Of a stretch of 18,757 nucleotides of DNA, positions 1-8,853 are shown one piece after another. Location: the NCBI GenBank assembly GCA_024699205.1, contig JAILQA010000261.1, positions 1-18,757 on the forward strand, in the 5' to 3' direction. Source of the stretch: Treponema sp. GTDB taxonomy: Bacteria; Spirochaetota; Spirochaetia; Treponematales; Treponemataceae. The notes beneath the pieces are model-generated. The model was given only the letters and a program-made list of their open reading frames with translations. It had not been told where the DNA came from and did no database searches. How positions within the stretch are numbered: position 1 is the first letter of the stretch; each line of letters starts with the position of its first letter. A program made the position numbers and the translations under genes.

Positions 1-3000
1 AAATACTTTACAGTTGAGTACTGTTAATCCACTTCCAAGTGTCAAAGTTCTAAGCATAATACAATCAAAATAAGCATTTTCCTCTATACTTACTACGCTA
101 TCGGGAATATTTACTGTAGTTATAGCTCTACAGTTTCTAAATGCATTTGCTCCAATGCTTTGCAGTCTATATGGCAAATCCATACTTGTCAATTTCACAC
201 AATTTTGGAAAGCACTTGCACCAATAGTTGTAAGCGTATATGGGAAATCTATGCTTACAAGATTATCACAGTCATAGAAAGCTGATTGTCCAATTATCTG
301 CAAACCGTTTCCTAAGAACTGTACGCTTGTAAGCTTGTCACAATCATAGAAGGCTGAATTACCAATGTTTTCTACACTGCTTGGAATTATAACACTTGTA
401 ATATTATCTTTGTTGCTGAATACTTCCGGGCTAATGTCCTTTACGCCGTTTGGAATTCTTATTACTCCTGTAGGGTTATCCCAACTGACCAAAGTTGTAC
501 CTACAACATTTGCTCCTTCTTCTGTACCTACAAATGGATTTGAGTTACCGCCAGTGCCAGGTCCTTTTGCAAGAACTGTCCAGCCGTATCTGTTGTAAAT
601 ATATGCACAGTTTTCTGTTGTATTAAAGTAAGCATCCAGATATTGTGGATTATAAACTGCACTAGAACTTGTATAACTTCCTCGCCAGTTTATTGATGTA
701 CCGTCTCTACCATTTGTTCCATTAGAACCATTCTGTCCATCTGCTCCATCATAGCCGGCCCTTGCAAGCAAAATCCATTCACTTCCGTTATAAATATAAG
801 AAGAGCCTGTAGATTCGTTATAGTATGCATCTAATGGATTAGGCTCTGGAAGTTCATATTCGTCTTCAAAAGAACCAAGCCAAGTAATTCCTGTTGTACT
901 TGATGAAGTTGCACCGTCAGAACCTTTTCTTGCAAATAACTGCCAGCCGTTTTCGGTATAAATGTATGAACAGCCGTCACTTGTGTTGTAATATGCCCAT
1001 AGGTTTTGAGGTTCTTCAATATCATCAGCATTAGTGTAGCTTCCAAGCCATACAAGAGAATCTCCTGTATCACCTTTGTCACCAGCCTTTGCAAGCAGCT
1101 GCCAGCCATCATCGCCAGTATAAATGTAAGAACATCCATCGCTTGTGTTGTAATATGCATCTAAGTATTGAGGATTTTCAATTGAATCAGAATCAGCATA
1201 AGAACCACGCCAACGGATAGGTGTTCCATCATTACCGGCAGCTCCTTCTTCTCCTTGAAGTCCCTGAGCACCAGTCTGACCTTTTTGTGCCAAAAGCGTC
1301 CATTCTGTTCCATTATAAATGTAAGAACAACCGTCAGTAGAATTGAAATATGCATTAAGGTATTCAGGATTTGTTATTTCATCAGCAGATGCATAAGTTC
1401 CAAGCCAAACCATAGAATTACCGTCTTCTCCATCATCACCTTTATCACCTTGCAATCCATCTGCACCTGCTTTTGCAAGCAATTGCCAATTAGCACCTTC
1501 TCCTTCTCCGAAGAAAATATACGAGCAACCGTCACTTTCGTTATAATATGCATCCAAATATTGTGGATCTATACTATAATACCAGTAATAGTTTTCATAA
1601 AGATAATTTAAAGAGTTATAACTTCCAAGCCAGTTAATAGAGTTACCGTTTTCTCCATTATCACCTTGCAATCCATCTGCACCAGCCTTTGCAAGTAGCT
1701 GCCATCCATAAACGCCAGTGAAAATATAAGAACAACCATCACTTTCATTATAATATGCATCCAAATATTGTGGATCTATACTATTCCAATAGTAATAATT
1801 ATCGTAAAGATTATCTGAAGAGCTATAACTTCCAAGCCAATTAATGGATTTGCCGTTTTCTCCATCTTCGCCTTTATCACCATTTTCACCAGCTTTTGCG
1901 AGAAGTGTCCACTCTAAAGATTCATCTCCATACACGTAGATATACGAACAACCATCTGTTGTATTATAATATGCATCCAGATACTGAGGATTGTAAATTG
2001 AACTAGAACTTGAATAACTTCCTAGCCAGTTTATGGATTTGCCATTAGTTCCGTCTTCACCTTTGTCTCCTTTATCACCTTGTAATCCATCTGCACCAGC
2101 CTTTGCAAGTAGCTGCCAGCCAGATCCAGTGTAAATGTAAGAACAACCGTCACTTTCGTTATAATATGCATCAAGATATTGAAGAGTATAAATTGAACTA
2201 GAACTTGAATAACTTCCTCGCCAGTTTATGGATTTACCGTCTCTTCCATCTGCTCCATCATAGCCAGCCCTTGCAAGCAAAATCCATTCACTTCCGTTAT
2301 AAATATAAGAAGAGCCTGTAGACTGGTTATAGTATGCGTCTAAGTATTGAGGTAAGACATAATAATAATATTCTCCTGCTTCTTCATTATAAATTAAATA
2401 AGATATATTATTATCCGTCTCATCAGTTCGATAATATGCGTTATTTAAATCTTCAAGAGAAGGCCATTCTCCCAGCCAACGTATAGAAGCACCTTTTCCA
2501 CCATCACGTCCATTCGCTCCATCTTTTGAAAGAAGATACCAGCCATAGCCATTCCAAATATATGAACAACCATAAGTGATATTATAGTATGCATCCAAAT
2601 ACTGAGGGTCAATATAATAATTATATTCTCCAGTTTCTTCATCATAACTTGAATAAGATATATTATTGTCCGTCTCATCAGTTCGATAATATGCGTTATT
2701 TAAATCTTCAAGAGAAGGCCATTCTCCCAGCCAGCGTATAGAAGCACCCTTTTCACCATTCTGTCCGTTTCTTGAAAGGTGGTTCCAGCTATTACCATTC
2801 CAAATATATGAACAACCGTCACTTGCGTTATAATATGCATCTAAGTACTGAGGTTTGATATAATAATAATATTCTCCTGTTTCTTCATTATATTCAGAAT
2901 ACGTATTTTCAGATTCTTCATCAGTTCGATAATATGCGTTATATAATTCTATCTCAGATACCCATTCGCCTAGCCAGCGTATAGATGCACCCTTTTCACC

Positions 3001-3996
3001 ATTCTGTCCATTTGCACCACTTCGTGCCAGCAGAGTCCAGTTATATCCATCAAAAATATATGAACAGCCATCAGTCATATTAAAAAAGGCATTCAGATAC
3101 TGAGGATTTTCTATATCATCAGCAGAATAGTATGAACCAAGCCACACCATGCTTATTCCGTCTTTTCCGTTGTCTCCCCTTTCTCCTTTTTCGCCTTGGA
3201 TACCTTGGTCTCCTTTTTCACCTTGAAGTCCCTGTTCTCCCTTTTCACCCTGTACGGTATTATCAAGTTCAGTGCTGGTAAAATTATTATCTGCCAAAGT
3301 TGTTATTCCGTTTGCTGTGACCCTTACATTGGAACTTAGATTATGAATGACTCCATTTTTGCTTGCAACAACTTGATATCCGCTTCCTGCAGGTACACCG
3401 CTAATTGTATAATTCCCGGCATCATCAGTCATTGCCATATAACTTGTTCCGGCAACAAAAACTAAATATCCGGTATTACCACTCCAGTTGTTCCAGTCTG
3501 TTGTAATTCTTCCCGTAATACTTCCTGTAGCAGTAAGCCTTAATATATCAGCTACGCTTGTTTCTGCTGCACGGACAACAACGTTTGTACAGACTGCTCT
3601 TTCACTTGAATAGCTGCTTGCGGCATATACAGTGTAAGTTCCTTCAGCTAGATTTTCAAAAGTGTAAGACCCATTGCTTGAAGTAACATTGTTTGCAACA
3701 ATAACACGTGCATTACTGTCTCCATTTTGGAAAATATCAACTGTCTGTACTCGCCCTTGCATTACATTCATCACATTCTGAGTTACGAGACCGTCTGTTT
3801 TATCCAAAGTAAGAATAATTCCATTGTGATTATCACCTTCAACGTTTGAATACATTACTTTACCGGTGATTTTTCCAGTAGCCTTTGTCTCGTTTTCTGG
3901 AGTTTTGACTCCAACATCCATATTGCACGAAAACAACCCAAAAACAATCAACACAGTGCTAAGAATGGTAACCAAATAAGAAATACTTTTCCTCAT
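1..3996 (-). CDS. Giant BspA-like/collagen-repeat surface lipoprotein (C-terminus beyond window)
   Basis: The reading frame is open from ATG 3996 to the left edge, giving at least 1332 residues. Residues 1-24 form a lipoprotein signal peptide ending in LFSC with Cys24 as the predicted lipidated residue, so the protein is probably membrane-anchored and surface exposed. Residues of about 40-130 and 155-230 resemble carboxypeptidase-regulatory-like beta-sandwich domains (GKITGKV..., GSITGRI..., each with a GxYTxxxxxxGxY-type strand). Residues of about 249-278 are collagen-like Gly-X-Y (GEKGEQGLQGEKGDQ). Thirteen tandem modules follow (about 280-1145), then BspA/LRR_5 leucine-rich repeats (IPSSVENIGNSAFYDCDKLTSV type) to the edge. 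The start fits an AGGAG six bases upstream of ATG 3996; an in-frame ATG at 4002 is an alternative but sits against the AGGAG. Family knowledge suggests adhesion to host, bacteria or plant polysaccharide; the ligand is unknown. Confidence 0.88.
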   Translation of the reverse strand, partial: MRKSISYLVTILSTVLIVFGLFSCNMDVGVKTPENETKATGKITGKVMYSNVEGDNHNGIILTLDKTDGLVTQNVMNVMQGRVQTVDIFQNGDSNARVIVANNVTSSNGSYTFENLAEGTYTVYAASSYSSERAVCTNVVVRAAETSVADILRLTATGSITGRITTDWNNWSGNTGYLVFVAGTSYMAMTDDAGNYTISGVPAGSGYQVVASKNGVIHNLSSNVRVTANGITTLADNNFTSTELDNTVQGEKGEQGLQGEKGDQGIQGEKGERGDNGKDGISMVWLGSYYSADDIENPQYLNAFFNMTDGCSYIFDGYNWTLLARSGANGQNGEKGASIRWLGEWVSEIELYNAYYRTDEESENTYSEYNEETGEYYYYIKPQYLDAYYNASDGCSYIWNGNSWNHLSRNGQNGEKGASIRWLGEWPSLEDLNNAYYRTDETDNNISYSSYDEETGEYNYYIDPQYLDAYYNITYGCSYIWNGYGWYLLSKDGANGRDGGKGASIRWLGEWPSLEDLNNAYYRTDETDNNISYLIYNEEAGEYYYYVLPQYLDAYYNQSTGSSYIYNGSEWILLARAGYDGADGRDGKSINWRGSYSSSSSIYTLQYLDAYYNESDGCSYIYTGSGWQLLAKAGADGLQGDKGDKGEDGTNGKSINWLGSYSSSSSIYNPQYLDAYYNTTDGCSYIYVYGDESLEWTLLAKAGENGDKGEDGENGKSINWLGSYSSSDNLYDNYYYWNSIDPQYLDAYYNESDGCSYIFTGVYGWQLLAKAGADGLQGDNGENGNSINWLGSYNSLNYLYENYYWYYSIDPQYLDAYYNESDGCSYIFFGEGEGANWQLLAKAGADGLQGDKGDDGEDGNSMVWLGTYASADEITNPEYLNAYFNSTDGCSYIYNGTEWTLLAQKGQTGAQGLQGEEGAAGNDGTPIRWRGSYADSDSIENPQYLDAYYNTSDGCSYIYTGDDGWQLLAKAGDKGDTGDSLVWLGSYTNADDIEEPQNLWAYYNTSDGCSYIYTENGWQLFARKGSDGATSSSTTGITWLGSFEDEYELPEPNPLDAYYNESTGSSYIYNGSEWILLARAGYDGADGQNGSNGTNGRDGTSINWRGSYTSSSAVYNPQYLDAYFNTTENCAYIYNRYGWTVLAKGPGTGGNSNPFVGTEEGANVVGTTLVSWDNPTGVIRIPNGVKDISPEVFSNKDNITSVIIPSSVENIGNSAFYDCDKLTSVQFLGNGLQIIGQSAFYDCDNLVSIDFPYTLTTIGASAFQNCVKLTSMDLPYRLQSIGANAFRNCRAITTVNIPDSVVSIEENAYFDCIMLRTLTLGSGLTVLNCKVF
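560..3165 (-). repeat. 13 tandem W-L-G-S-Y / GCSYIY / collagen-linker modules
   Basis: Within the lipoprotein gene, thirteen protein modules of about 50-85 residues follow each other. Each has the pattern S-I-N/R-W-L/R-G-S/E-Y/W, a variable segment, PQYLDAYYN, S/T-D-G-C-S-Y-I-Y, a short turn, W-x-L-L-A-K-A-G, then a Gly-X-Y linker of about 2-7 triplets. Three modules (second to fourth from the N-terminus) carry an extra insert of NAYYRTDE...EETGEYYYY type. The W-R-G...Y...S-Y-I...W-x-L-L-A layout followed by Gly-X-Y resembles the chitin-binding (CBM5/12-like) modules joined by collagen-like linkers in some phage tail and bacterial surface proteins; that relation is an inference from pattern memory. 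The array probably forms a long trimeric or extended stalk. Confidence 0.85.
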
Positions 3997-4025
3997 ACAC
4001 ATCTCCTATGCCTTTTTTATTAAAC

Positions 4026-4117
4026 TGCAAGTTTTACAACACAATATACTTGCATTTTGTTTACATATTATAACATACTATCACCATACTGCTAGTAATA
4101 AATTCAAAAATACTTGC
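4026..4117. promoter_or_regulatory. Divergent intergenic region with ACTTGC boxes and CATACT direct repeat
   Basis: Between the lipoprotein gene and the XRE regulator, the hexamer ACTTGC occurs at 4048-4053 and 4112-4117, and on the opposite strand at 4027-4032. The first and second share the longer ATACTTGC (4046-4053, 4110-4117). A separate direct repeat, CATACT at 4074-4079 and 4085-4090, has 11-bp spacing, about one helical turn, and lies just upstream of the lipoprotein -10 box. These are candidate operators for the adjacent XRE protein; nothing in the sequence proves binding. Confidence 0.35.
4067..4072 (-). promoter_or_regulatory. -10 box of the surface lipoprotein gene
   Basis: The minus strand reads TATAAT here, about 70 bases before the lipoprotein start. 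No convincing -35 hexamer is seen at 16-18 bases. The predicted leader (about 4060 to 3997) contains a 7-bp inverted repeat, TGCAAGT/ACTTGCA, at 4026-4032 and 4048-4054 with a 15-base loop. It is followed by A-rich sequence, not a T-run, so it is not a terminator. Confidence 0.5.
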
Positions 4118-4130
4118 GTAAAGTTATATT

Positions 4131-4448
4131 ATGACTGAAGATGAATTACAGACACGGGTTATTTCAAATATCCGTGCTTTACGTAAAAAGGCAGGCCTGT
4201 CACAAGAAAAACTTGCTGACAAGGCTGACATTTCACGACAGATGATGAATGATATAGAAGGCCGCAGACGCTGGCTTACAAAAAAGACACTGGTAAAATT
4301 AGCAAATGCGCTGGAAGTTGATGTTTATAAACTTTTCCTTCCTTCCGCAAATGAAAATGAGACTACAAAAGGCATTTACGATTATATTACAAAAGAGGTT
4401 GTCCTACAGATTAAAGATGCAGTCGATAAAACTCTAGATAAATTTTAA
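4131..4448 (+). CDS. Small XRE-family helix-turn-helix regulator
   Basis: This 105-residue protein has a Cro/C1-type DNA-binding domain at residues of about 8-66: RVISNIRALRKKAGLSQEKLA, then the recognition segment DISRQMMNDIEGRR, then TLVKLANALEVDVYKLF. The remaining 35 residues are a short amphipathic tail (YDYITKEVVLQIKDAVDKTL) that may help dimerisation. It is divergent from the giant surface lipoprotein, so it may control that gene and itself; this is only positional inference. There is no Shine-Dalgarno sequence before the ATG, and a -10-like hexamer TAAAGT (4119-4124) lies six bases upstream, so the mRNA may be leaderless. Its stop codon overlaps the convergent pyrF stop by four bases. 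Confidence 0.85.
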   Translation: MTEDELQTRVISNIRALRKKAGLSQEKLADKADISRQMMNDIEGRRRWLTKKTLVKLANALEVDVYKLFLPSANENETTKGIYDYITKEVVLQIKDAVDKTLDKF

Positions 4449-5389
4449 CAACAGTCAGCCTTAGCCTTCAGCAAATCTTCCTTAGAAGCAAGGCTTGCTC
4501 TTGCCGCAGCATCAGCAATATCATCCAAAGTTAAAGTTCCAGCTTCCTTTGCCGCTGCAAGCTTTTCATCCTTTTTCCAGGCACATAAAATACCGCGCGA
4601 ACTGTTCACTGTTCCGCCAGCCTTATCCAAAAGAGTGGCCGCAATTCGGGCAGCACCTCCCTGAGCCCCGTAACCAGGAATCAAAAAGAAAATATCCGGA
4701 TAAGCATTTCGCAAGATTCGCGCATCACTTTCTTCCGTACAGCCAACAACCGCACCAACCGGAGAACAAGTATAAGCAGTCCCCAGTCCGGAATAAACTT
4801 CCTTAAAATCTGCCGAAATCCGCTCAAGCTCAGCCCCAACACCATCAAGAACGCGGCCACCACAAGCCAGTTCCTGCTGTTCAATATCCTTCATTCCCGG
4901 ATTAGAAGTACGAAGCAAAACAAAAGCTCCCTTTCCACCAAGTTCCGGACTGCAATATTTTGTAAAAGGCTGCAAAGTATCAAAACCCATGTAAGGATTT
5001 ATCGTAATAATATCAGTTTCAAAATCACCAGTAAAATGTGCACGGGCATAAGCATCTGCAGTTGCCGCAATATCACCACGCTTAATATCAGAAATGGCAA
5101 TCATCCCAGATTTTTTTACAGCCGCCAGAGTTTGAGCGTAAACCTTCATACCGGCAAGTCCCATCGCTTCATAATAAGCAATCTGAACCTTAAAACAACA
5201 GGCCGATTTATCAGCTGCAACACGATCAATAATCGCCTGATTATAAGCCAGCACCGCATCCGCCGCAGAAGCATAATTTTTCAAAACACTGTCTGGAATA
5301 TAAGACGGATCCGTATCCAACCCAACACACAAAGGACCATTTTTCTGAGCCAGTTCCTGAAGAACAAGCATTTTGTGATTATTATTCAT
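4445..5389 (-). CDS. pyrF: Orotidine 5'-phosphate decarboxylase
   Basis: The enzyme decarboxylates OMP to UMP, the last step of de novo pyrimidine synthesis, in the cytoplasm. The 314-residue product matches the longer OMP decarboxylase subfamily (about 270-310 residues; TIGR02127-like) rather than the short E. coli form. Visible motifs are LCVGLDTDPSYIP at residues 20-32, the catalytic D-x-K-x-x-D stretch AISDIKRGDI (Asp101, Lys103, Asp106), NPYMGFDTL at 131-139, LLRTSNPG at 158-165, and a late PGYGAQGG phosphate-binding loop. No other pyr gene is adjacent. The ATG at 5389 has no Shine-Dalgarno sequence and is preceded by TGTTACAAT seven bases away, so the transcript may be leaderless. ATG 5371 (residue 7) is an alternative start. 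The 3' end overlaps the XRE gene tail to tail. Confidence 0.95.
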   Translation of the reverse strand: MNNNHKMLVLQELAQKNGPLCVGLDTDPSYIPDSVLKNYASAADAVLAYNQAIIDRVAADKSACCFKVQIAYYEAMGLAGMKVYAQTLAAVKKSGMIAISDIKRGDIAATADAYARAHFTGDFETDIITINPYMGFDTLQPFTKYCSPELGGKGAFVLLRTSNPGMKDIEQQELACGGRVLDGVGAELERISADFKEVYSGLGTAYTCSPVGAVVGCTEESDARILRNAYPDIFFLIPGYGAQGGAARIAATLLDKAGGTVNSSRGILCAWKKDEKLAAAKEAGTLTLDDIADAAARASLASKEDLLKAKADCC

Positions 5390-5396
5390 ATTTCGA

Positions 5397-5405
5397 ATTG
5401 TAACA
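5397..5405 (-). promoter_or_regulatory. Extended -10 promoter of pyrF
   Basis: The minus strand reads TGTTACAAT (TGn plus TACAAT), with the hexamer at 5402-5397 and exactly seven bases between it and the pyrF ATG. No good -35 is present, which is tolerable for an extended -10 promoter. This geometry places the transcription start at or one base before the A of the ATG. Confidence 0.5.
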
Positions 5406-5445
5406 GAAAATCATTTTTTTTAATAGCGCGAAGAATAAAGAATAA

Positions 5446-5549
5446 GGAGGGAGAAGCCTCTCCCTACGCCCGCACTTCGTTGCGGTCTACCCTCTCGCCT
5501 AGGGGCAAACAATTCTTCCTTTCTGCCCCTAAAACCCCTTATTTTTTTT
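5446..5549 (+). repeat. Dispersed triple-hairpin element, copy A
   Basis: This 104-base element is homologous along its whole length to copy B at 8737-8841. Hairpin 1: AGGGAGA (5448-5454), loop AGCC, TCTCCCT (5459-5465). Hairpin 2: GCCCGCA (5468-5474), six-base loop, TGCGGTC (5481-5487), with one mismatch. Hairpin 3: TAGGGGCA (5500-5507), 16-base loop, TGCCCCTA (5524-5531). A short linker ending in a CCCC run then leads to eight Ts at 5542-5549. It is markedly more GC-rich than its surroundings. It lies between two divergent genes and points toward the esterase. No reading frame or terminal repeats typical of an insertion sequence are present. Confidence 0.8.
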
Positions 5550-5614
5550 ATTCAAATTATTAACAAATCGTTATTCTGTGATACGTAAACATATTTTTAG
5601 GTGTTTTTACCTAC

Positions 5615-5642
5615 TTAACATATAAAAAATCAATTTTATAAT
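5615..5642 (+). promoter_or_regulatory. Promoter of the esterase gene
   Basis: TTAACA at 5615-5620 (five of six matches to the -35 consensus) and a perfect TATAAT at 5637-5642 are separated by 16 bases. The predicted transcription start is near 5649, giving a leader of about 64 bases that ends in AGGAGG (5702-5707) before ATG 5713. Confidence 0.6.
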
Positions 5643-5648
5643 TTTATT

Positions 5649-7665
<2,017 letters not shown>

Positions 7666-7676
7666 GTTCTTTTAGA

Positions 7677-7697
7677 TTGTCGGGCCAAACCCGACAA
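7677..7697. repeat. REP-like palindromic hairpin
   Basis: A perfect 8-bp inverted repeat, TTGTCGGG (7677-7684) and CCCGACAA (7690-7697), has the five-base loop CCAAA. It sits between the esterase stop and the terminator and has no T-run of its own. It resembles short GC-rich palindromes repeated between genes in many bacteria; whether it is repeated elsewhere in this genome cannot be told here. Confidence 0.5.
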
Positions 7698-7701
7698 TGA
7701 C

Positions 7702-7746
7702 AAAAAAAGCACATTTCTTTGCAACGCAGGGAAATGTGCTTTTTTT
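7702..7746. terminator. Bidirectional intrinsic terminator
   Basis: A perfect 16-bp stem pairs 7702-7717 with 7731-7746 (core GCACATTTC / GAAATGTGC), with a 13-base loop. It is flanked by seven As on the left and seven Ts on the right, so it forms a terminator read from either side. It lies between the convergent esterase (+) and Rpn-family (-) genes and should serve both. Confidence 0.9.
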
Positions 7747-7777
7747 ATGTATACTAAAAGTTGTGAAAAATTTTTTT

Positions 7778-8605
7778 TTACTGTTCTTCCGTCTCTACAT
7801 CATTCACAATTTCTTTTACCTGTTCAATTGTCATACCAAGAGATTTGGCAATAAGCTCAAGAGAAGCTCCATTCTTATAAAAGCTTCTTGCATCTTCCCT
7901 AGCTTTTTCGTCTTTGCCGTTCTGAAATGCGTAAGCCTGCTGTCTTTCCCATGTCATATACTGGACCCTCCATTGTGTATTGTGCTTGGCATCTATGACG
8001 TATTCTTTTAAATCTTTCGTATATCTGCTGTTTGCCTTGTTTGAAATGAGGAACTCAAAGAAGTTCTTTGTTTCCTTAGCCTCAATCATTTTAGCACATA
8101 TATCTGCAATAAAAAAGCATTTTTGTGTGCGGTCGTTCAGTCTTGTTTTAAGGTCCTCTTTACAAATGTTTTCAAAGGTATAGATAGGCAGCCCTTTATG
8201 GAAAATATCCTTAAGACAGATGAAAATTACATAAGAATCTTTTAAATCCTTGTAAAAATCGCCCTTGTTTAACGAGGATAAATCCATTACATCCTGATAA
8301 TATCTGGCTCGCTCAGGTAATTCTTTTGTGTCTGTAGCCTGAAGCTCAATGTCGTACATTTTGTTTGTATCTTTAATGTATACATCCAGTCTGACTCCTT
8401 TTGAATCGTGGTCAATATCCAATACTTCTTCATTGTGCATTTCCATCTTTTCAATTTTAACACCTAAAAGCATTTCAATTAGATGCTGACATGCATCGGG
8501 ATGATTCTTCATTACCTTGTAAAAGATAAAGTTGTTGGCAAGTGTCGCCTGTTCCCATTTTTGTTCAGGCGTGAGTTTTTCATGTTTTTGATTTGAAATA
8601 GTCAT
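7778..8605 (-). CDS. Rpn-family / PD-(D/E)XK nuclease family transposase-like protein
   Basis: This 275-residue protein matches the Rpn (recombination-promoting nuclease, YhgA-like) family, widespread in gut spirochetes and other anaerobes. The N-terminal half carries the nuclease core: DACQHLIEMLLGVKIEKM at about residues 37-54, then GVRLDVYIKD with Asp74, then MYDIELQ with Glu87 and Gln89, giving the D...E-x-Q active-site pattern. Residues of about 97-150 hold the usual RARYYQDVMDLSSLNKG and VIFICLKDIF segments. The C-terminus (ASLELIAKSLGMTIEQVKEIV) looks like a small helix-turn-helix tail. AAGGAG before ATG 8605 supports the start. Family members cleave DNA in vitro and stimulate RecA-independent recombination; the cellular role here is unknown. 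There are no insertion-sequence ends around it. Confidence 0.88.
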   Translation of the reverse strand: MTISNQKHEKLTPEQKWEQATLANNFIFYKVMKNHPDACQHLIEMLLGVKIEKMEMHNEEVLDIDHDSKGVRLDVYIKDTNKMYDIELQATDTKELPERARYYQDVMDLSSLNKGDFYKDLKDSYVIFICLKDIFHKGLPIYTFENICKEDLKTRLNDRTQKCFFIADICAKMIEAKETKNFFEFLISNKANSRYTKDLKEYVIDAKHNTQWRVQYMTWERQQAYAFQNGKDEKAREDARSFYKNGASLELIAKSLGMTIEQVKEIVNDVETEEQ

Positions 8606-8736
8606 ATTATCTCTCCTTTTGGATAAAAATGATTTTACGCAGAAAAAAATCCTACATCATTAATATTAGAAAAAATTGAAGATTTCGGACCATTTTGAGG
8701 AAAAAAAAGTGAAAAAAATTGTTAATTATTGTTTCT

Positions 8737-8841
8737 AAAAAAAAGATGGGGGCGATACGGGGCAGAAACTAAGACGAAGGTGCCCCGTTAGAAAGGATAG
8801 CCCGCAACAGCGTGCGGGCGTAAGGGAAGGCTTTCCCTTCC
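8737..8841 (-). repeat. Dispersed triple-hairpin element, copy B
   Basis: This 105-base element on the minus strand is homologous to copy A (5446-5549). In plus coordinates, hairpin 1 pairs 8822-8828 with 8833-8839, hairpin 2 pairs 8800-8806 with 8813-8819 (perfect here), and hairpin 3 pairs 8757-8764 with 8781-8788 around a 16-base loop. The minus strand ends in a CCCCC run, ATC and eight Ts (8744-8737). It starts 12 bases after the trpB2 stop in the same direction as that gene, so it may also terminate trpB2 transcription. Paired differences from copy A keep the stems intact. Confidence 0.8.
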
Positions 8842-8853
8842 TCTATTTTAAAT

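Noticed and set aside
831-1611. Several 64-118 codon reading frames in other frames across 365-2678 on both strands
   Set aside because: They are shadows of the giant lipoprotein frame: their repeats are out-of-frame readings of its repeated modules, and none has a ribosome site.
560-3165. CRISPR array or tandem DNA satellite
   Set aside because: Repeats are long, variable, in one open frame, and encode a conserved protein module; no short identical repeats with unique spacers.
5446-5549. Copy A read as an ordinary terminator of a plus-strand gene
   Set aside because: No plus-strand gene ends upstream of it; it lies between divergent genes, so termination alone does not explain it.
5036-5563. 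175-codon plus-strand frame antisense to pyrF and across copy A
   Set aside because: Low-complexity basic product, no ribosome site, overlaps a well-conserved gene and a structured repeat.
7778-8605. Complete insertion sequence around the Rpn-family gene
   Set aside because: No flanking inverted repeats or target duplication; the left side is an ordinary terminator and the right side is the dispersed element, which lacks transposon ends.
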